A stretch of 64,000 nt of DNA, taken from Staphylococcus equorum. GTDB lineage: Bacteria > Bacillota > Bacilli > Staphylococcales > Staphylococcaceae. How positions within the stretch are numbered: the first letter of the stretch is position 1; every line of letters starts with the position of its first letter. The stretch lies in the NCBI RefSeq assembly GCF_001747895.1, contig NZ_LNNB01000009.1, positions 620,001 through 684,000 on the forward strand, given 5' to 3'. The position numbers were made by a program, and so were the translations under genes. Below the pieces are notes generated by a model, which saw only the letters and a program-made list of their open reading frames with translations, made no database searches and had not been told where the DNA came from. Shown in pieces: positions 10,810 through 18,893 of the stretch.

Positions 10810-11508
10810 CTAGTCCATAGACAATCTAGTGAGCTGTTTGCCAAACTCATCAAAATTATAAGGATTCAGCCATTTTTCAAACTTAATTTTATATTCATAC
10901 CATTCACTTTCTATCATAGATAACCAACATGTATCTCTATTTCTATTTTTATAAATTGTATGATTTCTAAAGATACCTTCATATCTAAATCCAAGTCTTT
11001 TGGCCGCCTTAATAGAAGGTTGATTCAAAGCATCACATTTCCATTCATATCTTCTATAACCTAATGTTTCAAATACATAATTTGCTAATAAATATTGGAC
11101 CTCAGTAGCAATACGTGATTGTTTTAAAACATTTGAATAATGAATATGGCCCACTTCGATTGAGGCATTTTTTTGATTTATTCTTAACAATGACAAAATA
11201 CCAACCGCTTCATCCGTTTCGTTGTCAATAATTGAAAAGAAATAGGGGTCTTTCGATTGAATTTTATTATTTATGTAGACTTTAAATTGGTTAAAATCTT
11301 GAGTTTGTTCATCAGGTAGATATGTCCAATTCGGCGCATCTTCTTCTACGCTAAAATGATTGAATAAATCATCGATATGTTGTGTTGACAATTTTTCCAA
11401 GCGACTATATTGTCCTTTCAATGACTTTGCTTCAGGAAAACCTGGCAATTCAAAATCATTTATTATATCACCAATTGGTTGATTGTATTCATTATATACC
11501 ATTGCCAT
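10810..11508 (-). CDS. GNAT family N-acetyltransferase
   Basis: 232 residues. The C-terminal two thirds match the GNAT (RimL-like) fold: EVGHIHYSNVLKQSRIATEV (the acetyl-CoA loop is weak), YEWKCDALNQPSIKAAKRLGFRYEGIFR and a terminal DTCWLSMIESEW. The last motif set is typical of RimJ/RimL-type acetyltransferases acting on proteins or small molecules; the substrate is unknown. Two ATGs 6 bp apart could start it. Not part of the def-fmt operon because a terminator separates them. Host gene outside the att repeat. Confidence 0.8.
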   Translation of the reverse strand: MAMVYNEYNQPIGDIINDFELPGFPEAKSLKGQYSRLEKLSTQHIDDLFNHFSVEEDAPNWTYLPDEQTQDFNQFKVYINNKIQSKDPYFFSIIDNETDEAVGILSLLRINQKNASIEVGHIHYSNVLKQSRIATEVQYLLANYVFETLGYRRYEWKCDALNQPSIKAAKRLGFRYEGIFRNHTIYKNRNRDTCWLSMIESEWYEYKIKFEKWLNPYNFDEFGKQLTRLSMD

Positions 11509-11591
11509 ACCGCCCCTTTATTGACTCGTACTATGCCGAAATTTATAGCTCATTATACACTCATTTGGATGAATTTTTAAGTCTATTTGAT

Positions 11592-11786
11592 TTACATTAA
11601 ATCTTCAGAGGTTGTATTAAAAAATTCGGCCAATATTTGTGCATCTTCATTTTTTAATTTCGTTTGCTTACTTTCTATGCGTTCAATTAATTCAGGACTT
11701 AATTTCGTATTATATAAAGATGCGATGCGATTTGATAATTCAACTATACTTAATCCTGTAGCTTCTCTCATATTCATTAAACTCAT
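11592..11786 (-). CDS. Very small HTH (XRE-like) protein
   Basis: 64 residues from ATG 11786, with AAGGGGA upstream. The sequence MREATGLSIVELSNRIAS followed by KLSPELIERIESKQTK and LAEFFNTTSEDL is shaped like a minimal Cro/C1-type helix-turn-helix domain with nothing else. It may be a DNA-binding regulator. No partner gene is obvious. Confidence 0.55.
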   Translation of the reverse strand: MSLMNMREATGLSIVELSNRIASLYNTKLSPELIERIESKQTKLKNEDAQILAEFFNTTSEDLM

Positions 11787-11792
11787 AGACAA

Positions 11793-12188
11793 ATCCCCTT
11801 AGATATTATATTTACATGATGAAAAATACCCACCATTGTATTTTATTGTTGATTTTAAAATCTCAGACCTTTATTTTAAATAAGTTCGATATCAATTTAT
11901 ATTGGACTCGTTACTATTCAATATAACTGTACAAAGCATTAAATGCAAATTTTAAATTTGATATGTTTTTTATATATTAAAATTACATACATAACAATTG
12001 TTATAGACATTTTTAATTTTAAAAATAAAAAGTTAAAAAGACCTTTATAATAAATGGTAGCTCGCTATTTACTTTTAATAACATTGTTAATTTAACTTAA
12101 AGATTTAATTACATTCACCCTATGTTATTGATTTTAGTTATTCTTTTATAATATGGTTACCATATACTTTTACAAAGGATGAATAAGT
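11793..12188. other. AT-rich intergenic stretch
   Basis: About 400 bp with no credible gene on either strand. The only structure is near its right end: a TATAAT at 12147-12152 running into a 15-nt palindrome (ATATGGT, one base, ACCATAT) at 12151-12165, just before a possible tiny ORF. Confidence 0.5.
12151..12165. promoter_or_regulatory. Palindrome overlapping a -10 box
   Basis: ATATGGT-T-ACCATAT is a perfect 7-bp inverted repeat overlapping TATAAT (12147-12152). This resembles a repressor operator at a promoter for the small ORF at 12189. The -35 region is poor, so this is tentative. Confidence 0.3.
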
Positions 12189-12281
12189 TTGGATAAAGAA
12201 AACTGGTTTATAGCTATTCTAGTAATACTTATGTTTTTAGCGTATTTATTCCCCTTTATAGATGCTATTTATAATCATTAG
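12189..12281 (+). CDS. Possible 30-residue hydrophobic peptide
   Basis: A TTG start gives MDKENWFIAILVILMFLAYL and then FPFIDAIYNH before TAG. It is one transmembrane segment with an acidic N-terminus. AAAGGATG lies just upstream. The shape resembles small membrane peptides or type I toxins, but I do not recognise a family. TTG start and small size keep confidence low. Confidence 0.35.
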   Translation: MDKENWFIAILVILMFLAYLFPFIDAIYNH

Positions 12282-12404
12282 CAATATTAATGATTTGTAT
12301 TTTCCTCACAAAAACTCCTCCAATATAGTATTTCACTGATGCAAATCGACGGATGCCACATATATTAACCGACATTGTAAACAATCATTCATATATATAA
12401 CACT

Positions 12405-12468
12405 AAAAAAGACAAACAGTTAACTAAGACTTTAAAAACGTCTCAAGTTAAACTATTTGTCCTTTTTT
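12405..12468. terminator. Long bidirectional terminator next to the attachment site
   Basis: An inverted repeat with A-run and T-run flanks: AAAAAAGACAAACAGTTAAC on the left matches GTTAAACTATTTGTCCTTTT on the right, imperfectly. Before integration it would lie about 75 bp beyond the priA stop, so it is probably the native priA terminator, now separated from priA by the prophage. Confidence 0.7.
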
Positions 12469-12539
12469 GAAATTTATTTAATTATACAAACCGCTGTAAA
12501 CTTTGGATCACCTGTAGTCAATATATTCAACCAAATTAC

Positions 12540-12562
12540 TTACATCATCATTTGGGGATTAA
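12540..12562. repeat. att: Prophage attachment site, distal to int
   Basis: A 23-bp core identical to 57296-57318, beginning TTACATCATCATTT and ending GGGGATTAA. Flanking bases differ on both sides. The other copy is the 3' end of priA, so this copy marks the far prophage border and is a duplicated priA tail. Confidence 0.92.
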
Positions 12563-12654
12563 AAAGTCTGTTTTGTCATTGTTTCACAGCGTCTATAAAC
12601 ACTGTCATATCAATGTTTTAAGGGTATTACACTGTTTATGGATTCCCACAGTGT

Positions 12655-12693
12655 TCGCCCTTTTCTAATTAATCTGCCCTTTTTTTGCCCTTA
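12655..12693. repeat. Likely integrase arm-type sites (left arm)
   Basis: TCGCCCTTTT at 12655-12664 and then TCTGCCC-T7-GCCCTTA at 12673-12693. The same CTGCCCTTTTT double motif appears at 57211-57233 beside int. Matched short repeats near both att cores are what arm-type binding sites of tyrosine integrases look like. Inference from position and sequence only. Confidence 0.55.
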
Positions 12694-12742
12694 AAATATC
12701 CATCTATTAATTTAGGTGGGTTATTTTATTGCATAAAAAATA

Positions 12743-12760
12743 GCCGCCTCGAAAGGCGAC
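12743..12760 (-). terminator. Terminator 5 of the prophage-end stack
   Basis: CGCCT-TTCG-AGGCG hairpin on the minus strand with a very stable tetraloop, then TATTTTTTAT. The last stop signal before the att core and the host genes. Confidence 0.75.
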
Positions 12761-12933
12761 TGTACACTTAAAAGTATACGGAAAAGAGTTAAACAATAAA
12801 AAGTTAGGGGCCTTCGCAAACCCTATACTCAAATTAACATTATTTTTATTTTATTTCCACAATATCCTTTAAATTTATCTTACTTAAACCAGTTTCTTCA
12901 TATAAATAGAGTACTCATTAAACAAATAAAAAA

Positions 12934-12955
12934 CCCCCTCTAGTTATAGAAGGGG
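12934..12955 (-). terminator. Terminator 4 of the prophage-end stack
   Basis: CCCCTTC/GAGGGGG stem with an 8-nt loop, followed by GTTTTTTATTT on the minus strand. Confidence 0.75.
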
Positions 12956-13024
12956 CAAAGTATAAAATACTACTAAAGGAGTCCGTGTAAACGGATAAAT
13001 CTATTTTAACATAAGCATAAAAAT

Positions 13025-13050
13025 AGGCAACCTATTATGGTAGGCTGCCT
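13025..13050 (-). terminator. Terminator 3 of the prophage-end stack
   Basis: AGGCAGCCTA/TAGGTTGCCT stem, then TATTTTTATG on the minus strand. Confidence 0.7.
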
Positions 13051-13113
13051 AAATACTTAAGAGGACTTCTTAATTGTTAGGAAATAAAGAAGTATATATA
13101 CTATAACATAAAA

Positions 13114-13139
13114 AACACCCAGTGACATGCATGGGTGTT
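13114..13139 (-). terminator. Terminator 2 of the prophage-end stack
   Basis: AACACCCA/TGGGTGTT perfect stem, then TTTTTTATG on the minus strand. Confidence 0.75.
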
Positions 13140-13220
13140 AGGGATGTTTTTACAAATAATGCGTGAGAGATTGCAAACGGGATTGCAAAAGCATGTAATC
13201 ATATTTTACCACAAAACAAA

Positions 13221-13247
13221 AACACCCACTAGTTGAGTGAGTGTGTT
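13221..13247 (-). terminator. Terminator 1 at the end of the Fic gene
   Basis: Inverted repeat AACAC-CACT/AGTG-GTGTT with one bulge, followed by TTTTTGTTTTG on the minus strand. It starts at the Fic stop codon and so ends the last late gene. Confidence 0.7.
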
Positions 13248-14472
13248 ATTTTTGAGAAAGTAATTCTTCTATAAATTTATCATCTATTTCATACACTACT
13301 GGATTACTCTTTATCTTAATAAGTTTGGTTTCATATTCTTTTATAACTTCATTTATTTTATTTCTAGAAAAACTAGTCACTTCTTGCATTTTTTTCAAAC
13401 TAATCCGAGAGTATTTACTTCCAAACACTTTGTCTTGTAATAGGACAAAAAGTATATCAAAATCATATCTATTTTTTGCTACATTGGTTAATGCAATGCC
13501 CAACTTATCCAAAATACTATTATTTTTTTCAAAAGTTTCTATAATGTTGCTCTGTCCTTTTAATAGTAAATCTAACATTTCTTTAATAAAATTTGTCAAT
13601 TCACCTTTATTATAATAATTAGATGTATTTTCAAAAGCTTTATAATATTTACTTTTATTATTATTAACAGTATATGAAAATGTAAGTGCGGTGAAAGGAT
13701 CTAAGCTATCATTCAACATTTTAGCTATAATGTATCTCCCTACTCTGCCATTCCCATCGTAGAATGGATGAAGATATTCAAAAATAAAATGACTTGCCAT
13801 TATCTTATATACTTGAGGAGCATCAAAATATTTAACAAACTCTAACATTAAAGTTAAGTGTTCAAAAAGCTCAGGTTCAGTATATTCATTTCTATGAATC
13901 CACTTATTTTTAGATTCATCATAAACGCCAATTCCTTTCCTTCTAAATAAATCTCCATCTGGTAAGTCGTTTTCTTTAATTTCGCCTGATACGATTGAAT
14001 CAAATATTTTTCGAATATCTGAGATCGAATTAATCTCTATATTGTTATTTTCAATCATTAAATATTGGTTAACTAGCCCATCAAATCTTTTATTATATCC
14101 TTTAGTTTTATTTATAGATTCAGCTATTTCTTCTTTCGTACTTCTTATATTTTCTGTTTCATTGGTACTTTGTAATTCATTTATAAGTAAGTGATTAATA
14201 TATGAATCATTAGCTACTCCTGGCAACTTGGAAGATAACTGTTTAATTTTTTCAGAATTAGTCAAAATGCTTTCTAAATTTGAAGCTAGTTCTTTGGTCA
14301 AAACAAAAAACAATGGATAGCAGGTTTCAGTCTTTTGCTCCCCGTTTTGAATAGGGTGAATATTTATATTTATTAAATAGGATGAAAAACTGTTTCTTCT
14401 CATTTCATATTCTGTTTCTACGTTTTCCCAACCATACATATGAAATAATGTTTTCAAAGGCTTATAATTCAT
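13246..14472 (-). CDS. Fic domain protein (probable AMP-transferase), prophage cargo gene
   Basis: 408 residues from ATG 14472 (AAAGGAGGGG upstream). The Fic active-site loop HPFYDGNGRVGR lies near residue 230 and carries the catalytic His and the Arg/Gly/Asn nucleotide-binding residues. Upstream, TNETEN near residue 118 fits the inhibitory helix motif (S/T)xxxE(G/N) of auto-inhibited Fic proteins. The C-terminal third looks like a winged-helix region (SLKKMQEVTSFSRNKINEVIKEY). It sits between lysin and att, the usual place for lysogenic-conversion genes. The target is unknown; a defence, toxin or host-regulation role is inference. Confidence 0.82.
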   Translation of the reverse strand: MNYKPLKTLFHMYGWENVETEYEMRRNSFSSYLININIHPIQNGEQKTETCYPLFFVLTKELASNLESILTNSEKIKQLSSKLPGVANDSYINHLLINELQSTNETENIRSTKEEIAESINKTKGYNKRFDGLVNQYLMIENNNIEINSISDIRKIFDSIVSGEIKENDLPDGDLFRRKGIGVYDESKNKWIHRNEYTEPELFEHLTLMLEFVKYFDAPQVYKIMASHFIFEYLHPFYDGNGRVGRYIIAKMLNDSLDPFTALTFSYTVNNNKSKYYKAFENTSNYYNKGELTNFIKEMLDLLLKGQSNIIETFEKNNSILDKLGIALTNVAKNRYDFDILFVLLQDKVFGSKYSRISLKKMQEVTSFSRNKINEVIKEYETKLIKIKSNPVVYEIDDKFIEELLSQK

Positions 14473-14595
14473 AAAACCCCTCCTTTTATTAATCATATTT
14501 TGAAAATATGACGTTTATCATTGTTTTGATTATAACTAATTCTCCCAATTAAATAAAGGATTATACAATAATTTATAAAAACAACGTAAAAAATA

Positions 14596-14621
14596 GGGCA
14601 AGTGCATGACGACACTTACCC
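14596..14621 (-). terminator. Terminator after the endolysin
   Basis: GGGTAAGTG/CACTTGCCC stem followed on the minus strand by TATTTTTTAC. It separates the lysis module from the Fic gene upstream region. Confidence 0.8.
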
Positions 14622-14652
14622 TTAGTATGATAGCTATTCATATTGTAACATA

Positions 14653-16116
14653 TTATTTAATTGTTCCCCATAATGAACCTAACTTACCAGTTTTACTATT
14701 CCACGTTCTGACCGGCATGTATACTGTTTCTCCTTCAAATGTGTCCCACGATACCCATACATGACCGTCATATTTCTGTATTTCACTATAATTAATAGAT
14801 TGCCCTTTCTGTAACACTCCAGCTTGTGGCCAACCAGTCCACGGTCCTGTATAACGTGTAATGATTCCTTCGTTTGCAGTTACAGTGAACGTTGCTTGCT
14901 CTGCTTTGTATAGAACGCCATCTGCATTCTCTTTCCAATCAGTAGAAGATACTATTTGTTCGGTTTTGTGTTCATTAACTTCCTGTTTTACATCTTCTTG
15001 TTGAATTGTTTCTGCGTTACCAGTTTCTAATTTACCACCATCATAATAATGTTTGATACGTTTTACAAGGTAATCTTTCATCTTGTTATTATTAGCAGTT
15101 GTATTAGCTGCACCTTTACCAACGTGAATATCCCAAGAACGATGTGGACAAGATGTACCGAAATATTGACGATGTAGATTAACAGTTGATCTATTGACTG
15201 GTAAATCATAAGACTTCAAAATATCTGCTGCCACTTTTAATGTAGCTTCTTCATTTTCTAAAAATATTTTATCAGAAATACGTCCCGGATAACTTTCACA
15301 AACTTCAAGTCCGATTAAGTTATTGTTTGCCCACGTGTTACCACAATGCCATTCTGCATAATCTGTTGGGTGGTACCATAAGCATTCGTTACGGTTAACA
15401 TAAACGCTTGCCCAACCATTAACATGCGTACCAGCTTTTTCACGACCGTATAACCATGGTAAATAACTAGAAGGTGTCATACTACCATAATCATTATGGA
15501 TAACAATTCCTTGAATACTTGGCTTAGGTGATGTTATTTTATTACCTTTAATATGACTAGAATAAATATGTTTCAATTCTTTCACGCTCCCATTATTAGC
15601 TTTATCTTGTTTTTTATTCAGTTTGCTAATGTCGTATGTTTCTATTGGTAATCCTGTACAAACTTCTGCTTTTTCATCTGATAAATCAGTACCTTTAGGT
15701 CTTAGTTGAATGTGTAGATGGACTGCCATAGGATTGTTGTCATAATTTGATGAACCTTGTAGACCTACAATATCGCCTTGGTTAACTTTATCTCCTTTGA
15801 TAAAACGTAGTGAATCACGTTGTAAGTGTCCATATATCCAATCATTACCATTTGCATCTCTTATTTCTAATGTACCTCCAAAGTTACCATGTGTTTCTGC
15901 TGTTACCACCGTTCCACTTGTAACTGCAGGTACATCGCTTGTAGCATTAGAATACACATCAAACGCTTTGTGATAACCCCCACAGAACGAATCATAGTTA
16001 ATTCCATTTTCTACATAATTACGATAGCCATAGTTCTTTGGATAGTTATCGTATTGACGTGGGTCTGATGATATCTTCCAACCTTTTTCAGTTAGATAGT
16101 CAATAGCATTCTTCAT
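14653..16116 (-). CDS. Endolysin: M23 endopeptidase + Amidase_2 + SH3b
   Basis: 487 residues. At about 45-150 lies an M23 (lysostaphin-type) domain with HKAFDV and HLHIQLRP, the metal-binding His/Asp pattern. At about 190-340 lies a T7-lysozyme-like amidase: GIVIHND, WHCGN, GLEVCES and the SCPHRSW region. From about 395 lies a SH3_5 cell-wall binding domain ending KTGKLGSLWGTIK. It would cut both the peptide cross-bridge and the stem-glycan amide bond. Most staphylococcal lysins carry CHAP where this has M23. Released by the holin directly upstream. Confidence 0.93.
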   Translation of the reverse strand: MKNAIDYLTEKGWKISSDPRQYDNYPKNYGYRNYVENGINYDSFCGGYHKAFDVYSNATSDVPAVTSGTVVTAETHGNFGGTLEIRDANGNDWIYGHLQRDSLRFIKGDKVNQGDIVGLQGSSNYDNNPMAVHLHIQLRPKGTDLSDEKAEVCTGLPIETYDISKLNKKQDKANNGSVKELKHIYSSHIKGNKITSPKPSIQGIVIHNDYGSMTPSSYLPWLYGREKAGTHVNGWASVYVNRNECLWYHPTDYAEWHCGNTWANNNLIGLEVCESYPGRISDKIFLENEEATLKVAADILKSYDLPVNRSTVNLHRQYFGTSCPHRSWDIHVGKGAANTTANNNKMKDYLVKRIKHYYDGGKLETGNAETIQQEDVKQEVNEHKTEQIVSSTDWKENADGVLYKAEQATFTVTANEGIITRYTGPWTGWPQAGVLQKGQSINYSEIQKYDGHVWVSWDTFEGETVYMPVRTWNSKTGKLGSLWGTIK

Positions 16117-16130
16117 ATATAAATCTCTCC

Positions 16131-16415
16131 TTATTTCATATTATTATCTTTAGTATTACCTGTACGTCTGTTGAACGTTTCCCAAATGCCTGTAGCCATT
16201 AGCCCACTAATTAATCCAGCTAACAAACGACCAGCAATTGATAATTCAGTTACTATTTCTGGAATAAAGACAGTAATACCACCAACTGCTACACCTATTA
16301 CCATTGAAATGATTGGTATGATGTTTTTAGGCACAACACTCGCTTTCTTAATAACTTGTGTTAATGCAATTGTGATTACTGAAATAATTCCTGCAAATGC
16401 TATAATTTGTTCCAT
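16131..16415 (-). CDS. Phage holin
   Basis: 94 residues with three hydrophobic segments (IIAFAGIISVITIALTQV, IIPIISMVIGVAVGGITVFI, RLLAGLISGLMATGIW) and a charged C-terminus. It is placed 14 bp before the endolysin. It forms lesions in the membrane that let the endolysin out. Confidence 0.88.
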   Translation of the reverse strand: MEQIIAFAGIISVITIALTQVIKKASVVPKNIIPIISMVIGVAVGGITVFIPEIVTELSIAGRLLAGLISGLMATGIWETFNRRTGNTKDNNMK

Positions 16416-16441
16416 ATCGTTATTTCCTCCTCCATAATAAA

Positions 16442-16464
16442 AAGCCGACTCAATGAGCCGACTT
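16442..16464 (-). terminator. Terminator-like hairpin between the coiled-coil gene and holin
   Basis: AAGTCGGCTC and GAGTCGGCTT form a 10-bp stem (two G-U pairs) with a 3-nt loop, then TTTTATT. It starts at the upstream stop codon. It may reduce, not abolish, lysis-gene transcription. Confidence 0.65.
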
Positions 16465-16765
16465 AATTGTTAGTATCTTGTTTGTCATAAAATCTATTTT
16501 CAAAGTTTTCAAAACGTGAATTTAAAGTGTCAATCTTTGAACTAATTTGCAATATTATTTTAATTTCTTCTCTTTGTTGTCTTTGTTCGTCTTTCACTTC
16601 TTTAATATCTTCAGTATTTCTCGTCACTTCGGATTCAATTCGAGTAATACGATTTTCATTATCTTTCTTATCCTTACTTATCTTCCACGCAAAAGTTGCT
16701 ATCGCTAAAGCAATAGGCAAAACAGAGAAGATAAACCATGTCGTTAATTCATTTACATTCAACAT
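16463..16765 (-). CDS. Membrane-anchored coiled-coil phage protein
   Basis: 100 residues: an N-terminal transmembrane helix (WFIFSVLPIALAIATFAW), then a long charged coiled coil (IESEVTRNTEDIKEVKDEQR). It lies between the baseplate genes and the holin. The orientation is opposite to XhlA, which has the membrane segment at the C-terminus, so I give no family name. It may assist lysis. Confidence 0.7.
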   Translation of the reverse strand: MLNVNELTTWFIFSVLPIALAIATFAWKISKDKKDNENRITRIESEVTRNTEDIKEVKDEQRQQREEIKIILQISSKIDTLNSRFENFENRFYDKQDTNN

Positions 16766-16791
16766 CGGACCTCCTACTTTCTACAAAATAA

Positions 16792-16815
16792 AACCACAAG
16801 CCTAAGCCTGTGGTT
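16792..16815 (-). terminator. Terminator-like hairpin at the end of the XkdX gene
   Basis: ACCACAGGC/GCTTGTGGT stem followed by TTTATTTTG on the minus strand. The XkdX stop codon lies in the loop, so translating ribosomes would cover it. Confidence 0.6.
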
Positions 16816-16954
16816 CTTCCGGATAATCTTCTCCAGTGATTACTTTATATTCTTCTTTAGTCAATGCGTCTAGCTCAACATACGTCTGAATGTCCTCGTT
16901 TGTGTAACAGTTAATGTCATAAAAATATTTGATAGAATCGAATCCTGGATACAT
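16802..16954 (-). CDS. XkdX family small phage protein
   Basis: 50 residues, MYPGFDSIKYFYDINCYTNE, then an acidic tail ending EDYPEEPQA. The YFYD..CYTNEDIQ.YV..D.LTKEEY..ITGEDYP pattern is that of XkdX family proteins, found between tail-fibre/baseplate genes and holin in Firmicute phages. Function unknown. Confidence 0.85.
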   Translation of the reverse strand: MYPGFDSIKYFYDINCYTNEDIQTYVELDALTKEEYKVITGEDYPEEPQA

Positions 16955-16955
16955 A

Positions 16956-17357
16956 TTAATTTTCCCCTTTCAATTTGGCAATCTCAAGCATTGTTTGTGC
17001 TTGTTGTTCTTCAATTTCTTTTAGTCGTTGTTCTTTCTTAGTCAACTCTGTTAATGTTTCTGCTTGTTCCTTTTGAGTTTTAACTAATTGGTTAGCTGTC
17101 TTGGTTACTTGCATTTGTGCTTGTGCTAACATTATTTCGTTTACCTTTGGAATATGAGGTTCCTTTTCAGGTCTATGAGATTCCCATTCTTCTTTTGTAG
17201 CGCCTATCCATTCATTACCATCAAAGTAATATGGAGAGTAAATACCTTCAGGTGGAGCCACATCTGTCCATTCGTCTTTCGGATAATCATATTCACCATC
17301 TTCATTCATGTAAGCTAAATAAGGTGTACCGTTATATAAAAACACTTGTTTAAACAT
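16956..17357 (-). CDS. Tail/baseplate-associated protein with coiled coil
   Basis: 133 residues. The N-terminal half (MFKQVFLYNGTPYLAYMNED, then EWTDVAPPEGIYSPYYFDG and WIGATKEEW) is a small Trp/Tyr-rich domain. The C-terminal half is a coiled coil. It resembles short phage proteins found after baseplate genes. ATG with GGAGG upstream. Function not known. Confidence 0.75.
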   Translation of the reverse strand: MFKQVFLYNGTPYLAYMNEDGEYDYPKDEWTDVAPPEGIYSPYYFDGNEWIGATKEEWESHRPEKEPHIPKVNEIMLAQAQMQVTKTANQLVKTQKEQAETLTELTKKEQRLKEIEEQQAQTMLEIAKLKGEN

Positions 17358-17370
17358 TAATGTTTTCCTC

Positions 17371-18882
17371 CTATTCTAACCAACTGATTGTGCCGTAGAT
17401 ATATTTGCTATTAGATTTTTCCCATTCAGCTTCATTAGCTATATAGAGTTTTACTTCTCCATCGTTCTCAATAATAATACTAGTTGAGTTATGTGCTAAT
17501 GGAGCTCTTATATAACCTACTTGAGGGCTCTTAGCAAAGTTAGCAGGTAATTGTGCTATGACTTGACTATGAACAACATTGTCTGCGTTAACTCTTAGGA
17601 ATTTCTGAGTCATAGAGCCGATGGTTACCGTTCTATAAGAACAGCCATAACCATTACGAGAACCACCATTACCATAAGCAGGGTTAGTTCTACCTCCATT
17701 AATGATAGTGAAAGGAATCCAACCTGTGTCGAATTGAGTATTTGTTAGCTCTTTCCAACCGGTATCAGCCCCGTTAGTATGAAGCGTTTTTACATATGTT
17801 TTATTGAAACTACTTCTAGTTGCCATGATTAAACGTCTACCACTTGAAGATACACTTATATCTGTTTCTATAAAACCAGTGTCGGGTTCTCCATTTTCTT
17901 TTAATGGACCATTGATAGTGTTCGTACTTTCATACTGTCCAGGTGGAGCGGTGAGTAAATTTAAACCACTCATAAACTGTCTACTTCCATCGTCATTAGT
18001 GAATTTATATTTCTGCCATTCTAAAGCTTCTATTTCTGTTGTTAACATTTCAGGAGATAGGAAACCATTGTCTTCGACAGTTTGATTAAACTCACTTACT
18101 TTAGCATCTACATGTTCAGTAGCTTCAGTAGTTGTTGCCTTAATAGCATTGATACTTGTGGAAACTGTATCTTGTACACTTGATTTAGCATTATTAGTTA
18201 GCGTAGTTATATCTTCAGTAGCATCATCTTTTGTTTTCTCTAAGTCTTTTTTAGCTTGAGTTATATAAGATTGAATATCGGTCTTACTATCATCAACAAG
18301 TTTATTAATTGTTTCTATACCTTGTTGTAATACTGATTTCATTTCTGCTACATAATCTGCACCATTGGCTATAGCTTCTTCAATATCTTTCACTTTTTGT
18401 TCAATACGCATTTTCAATTGGTCAAACATACGGATATATTCCATCTTAGTAAATGATGAAATTTTGTTAATTAATGCGTCTGCTACTTCAAATGTGAATT
18501 CTCTAAACACGGCAACTTCATTATATTCAGGATTCCCACTTACATTGTTCACGCCAATATAAACTTGTCCTTTAACCTTTGTAGATGTGGAAGCTTGTAA
18601 GAACGCTTTATCTAAAGTGATCGTTACAATACCTTTGTGAGAATCTTCAACTTCTAACTCAATTACATCTGAAGCACTTCCATTATCCGATTCAAAATAA
18701 GCATAAGCTATAAGGTTATTTTCATGAATCAATAAAGGTCCTTTTGCGTTACTTAATTGAAATCTTAGTATCGCCGTGTTTTCATCTAAATTATAAAAAC
18801 CAACCCCTAAATCAGAGATTGGTTTTAAATAAGGTTCAGATTTTAAATTGAATAAGGCTTTTTTATCTATACCATTAGCCAT
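17371..18882 (-). CDS. BppU-type baseplate upper protein / receptor-binding protein
   Basis: 503 residues. The N-terminal 140 match the BppU immunoglobulin-like domain (DENTAILRFQLSNAKGPLL, EVEDSHKGIVTITLDKAFLQ). A long coiled coil at about 150-260 likely trimerises it. The C-terminal part (about 290-503) begins with a YKFTNDDGSRQF...LNLLTAPPGQYE pyocin-knob-like section and ends with a module running from DTGWIPF to ISWLE. That last module resembles the end of the protein at 21530-22069. Probably part of the host-binding baseplate. Confidence 0.82.
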   Translation of the reverse strand: MANGIDKKALFNLKSEPYLKPISDLGVGFYNLDENTAILRFQLSNAKGPLLIHENNLIAYAYFESDNGSASDVIELEVEDSHKGIVTITLDKAFLQASTSTKVKGQVYIGVNNVSGNPEYNEVAVFREFTFEVADALINKISSFTKMEYIRMFDQLKMRIEQKVKDIEEAIANGADYVAEMKSVLQQGIETINKLVDDSKTDIQSYITQAKKDLEKTKDDATEDITTLTNNAKSSVQDTVSTSINAIKATTTEATEHVDAKVSEFNQTVEDNGFLSPEMLTTEIEALEWQKYKFTNDDGSRQFMSGLNLLTAPPGQYESTNTINGPLKENGEPDTGFIETDISVSSSGRRLIMATRSSFNKTYVKTLHTNGADTGWKELTNTQFDTGWIPFTIINGGRTNPAYGNGGSRNGYGCSYRTVTIGSMTQKFLRVNADNVVHSQVIAQLPANFAKSPQVGYIRAPLAHNSTSIIIENDGEVKLYIANEAEWEKSNSKYIYGTISWLE

Positions 18883-18893
18883 TTATTTCCCCC

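Larger units (their letters stand above)
12563..13245. other. Gene-free prophage end with a terminator stack
   Basis: About 680 bp between the att core and the Fic gene. I find no credible ORF on either strand. It contains integrase arm-like repeats near the att core and at least five hairpins, each followed by a T-run on the minus strand (13221-13247, 13114-13139, 13025-13050, 12934-12955, 12743-12760). Small untranslated RNAs between the terminators are possible but unproven. Confidence 0.6.

Noticed and set aside
10565-12539. Accessory host genes as part of the prophage
   Set aside because: They lie outside the 23-bp repeat and beyond the probable native priA terminator, so they are host sequence.
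12563-13245. Peptide genes between the terminators at the prophage end
   Set aside because: All minus-strand ATGs here are followed by stops within a few codons.
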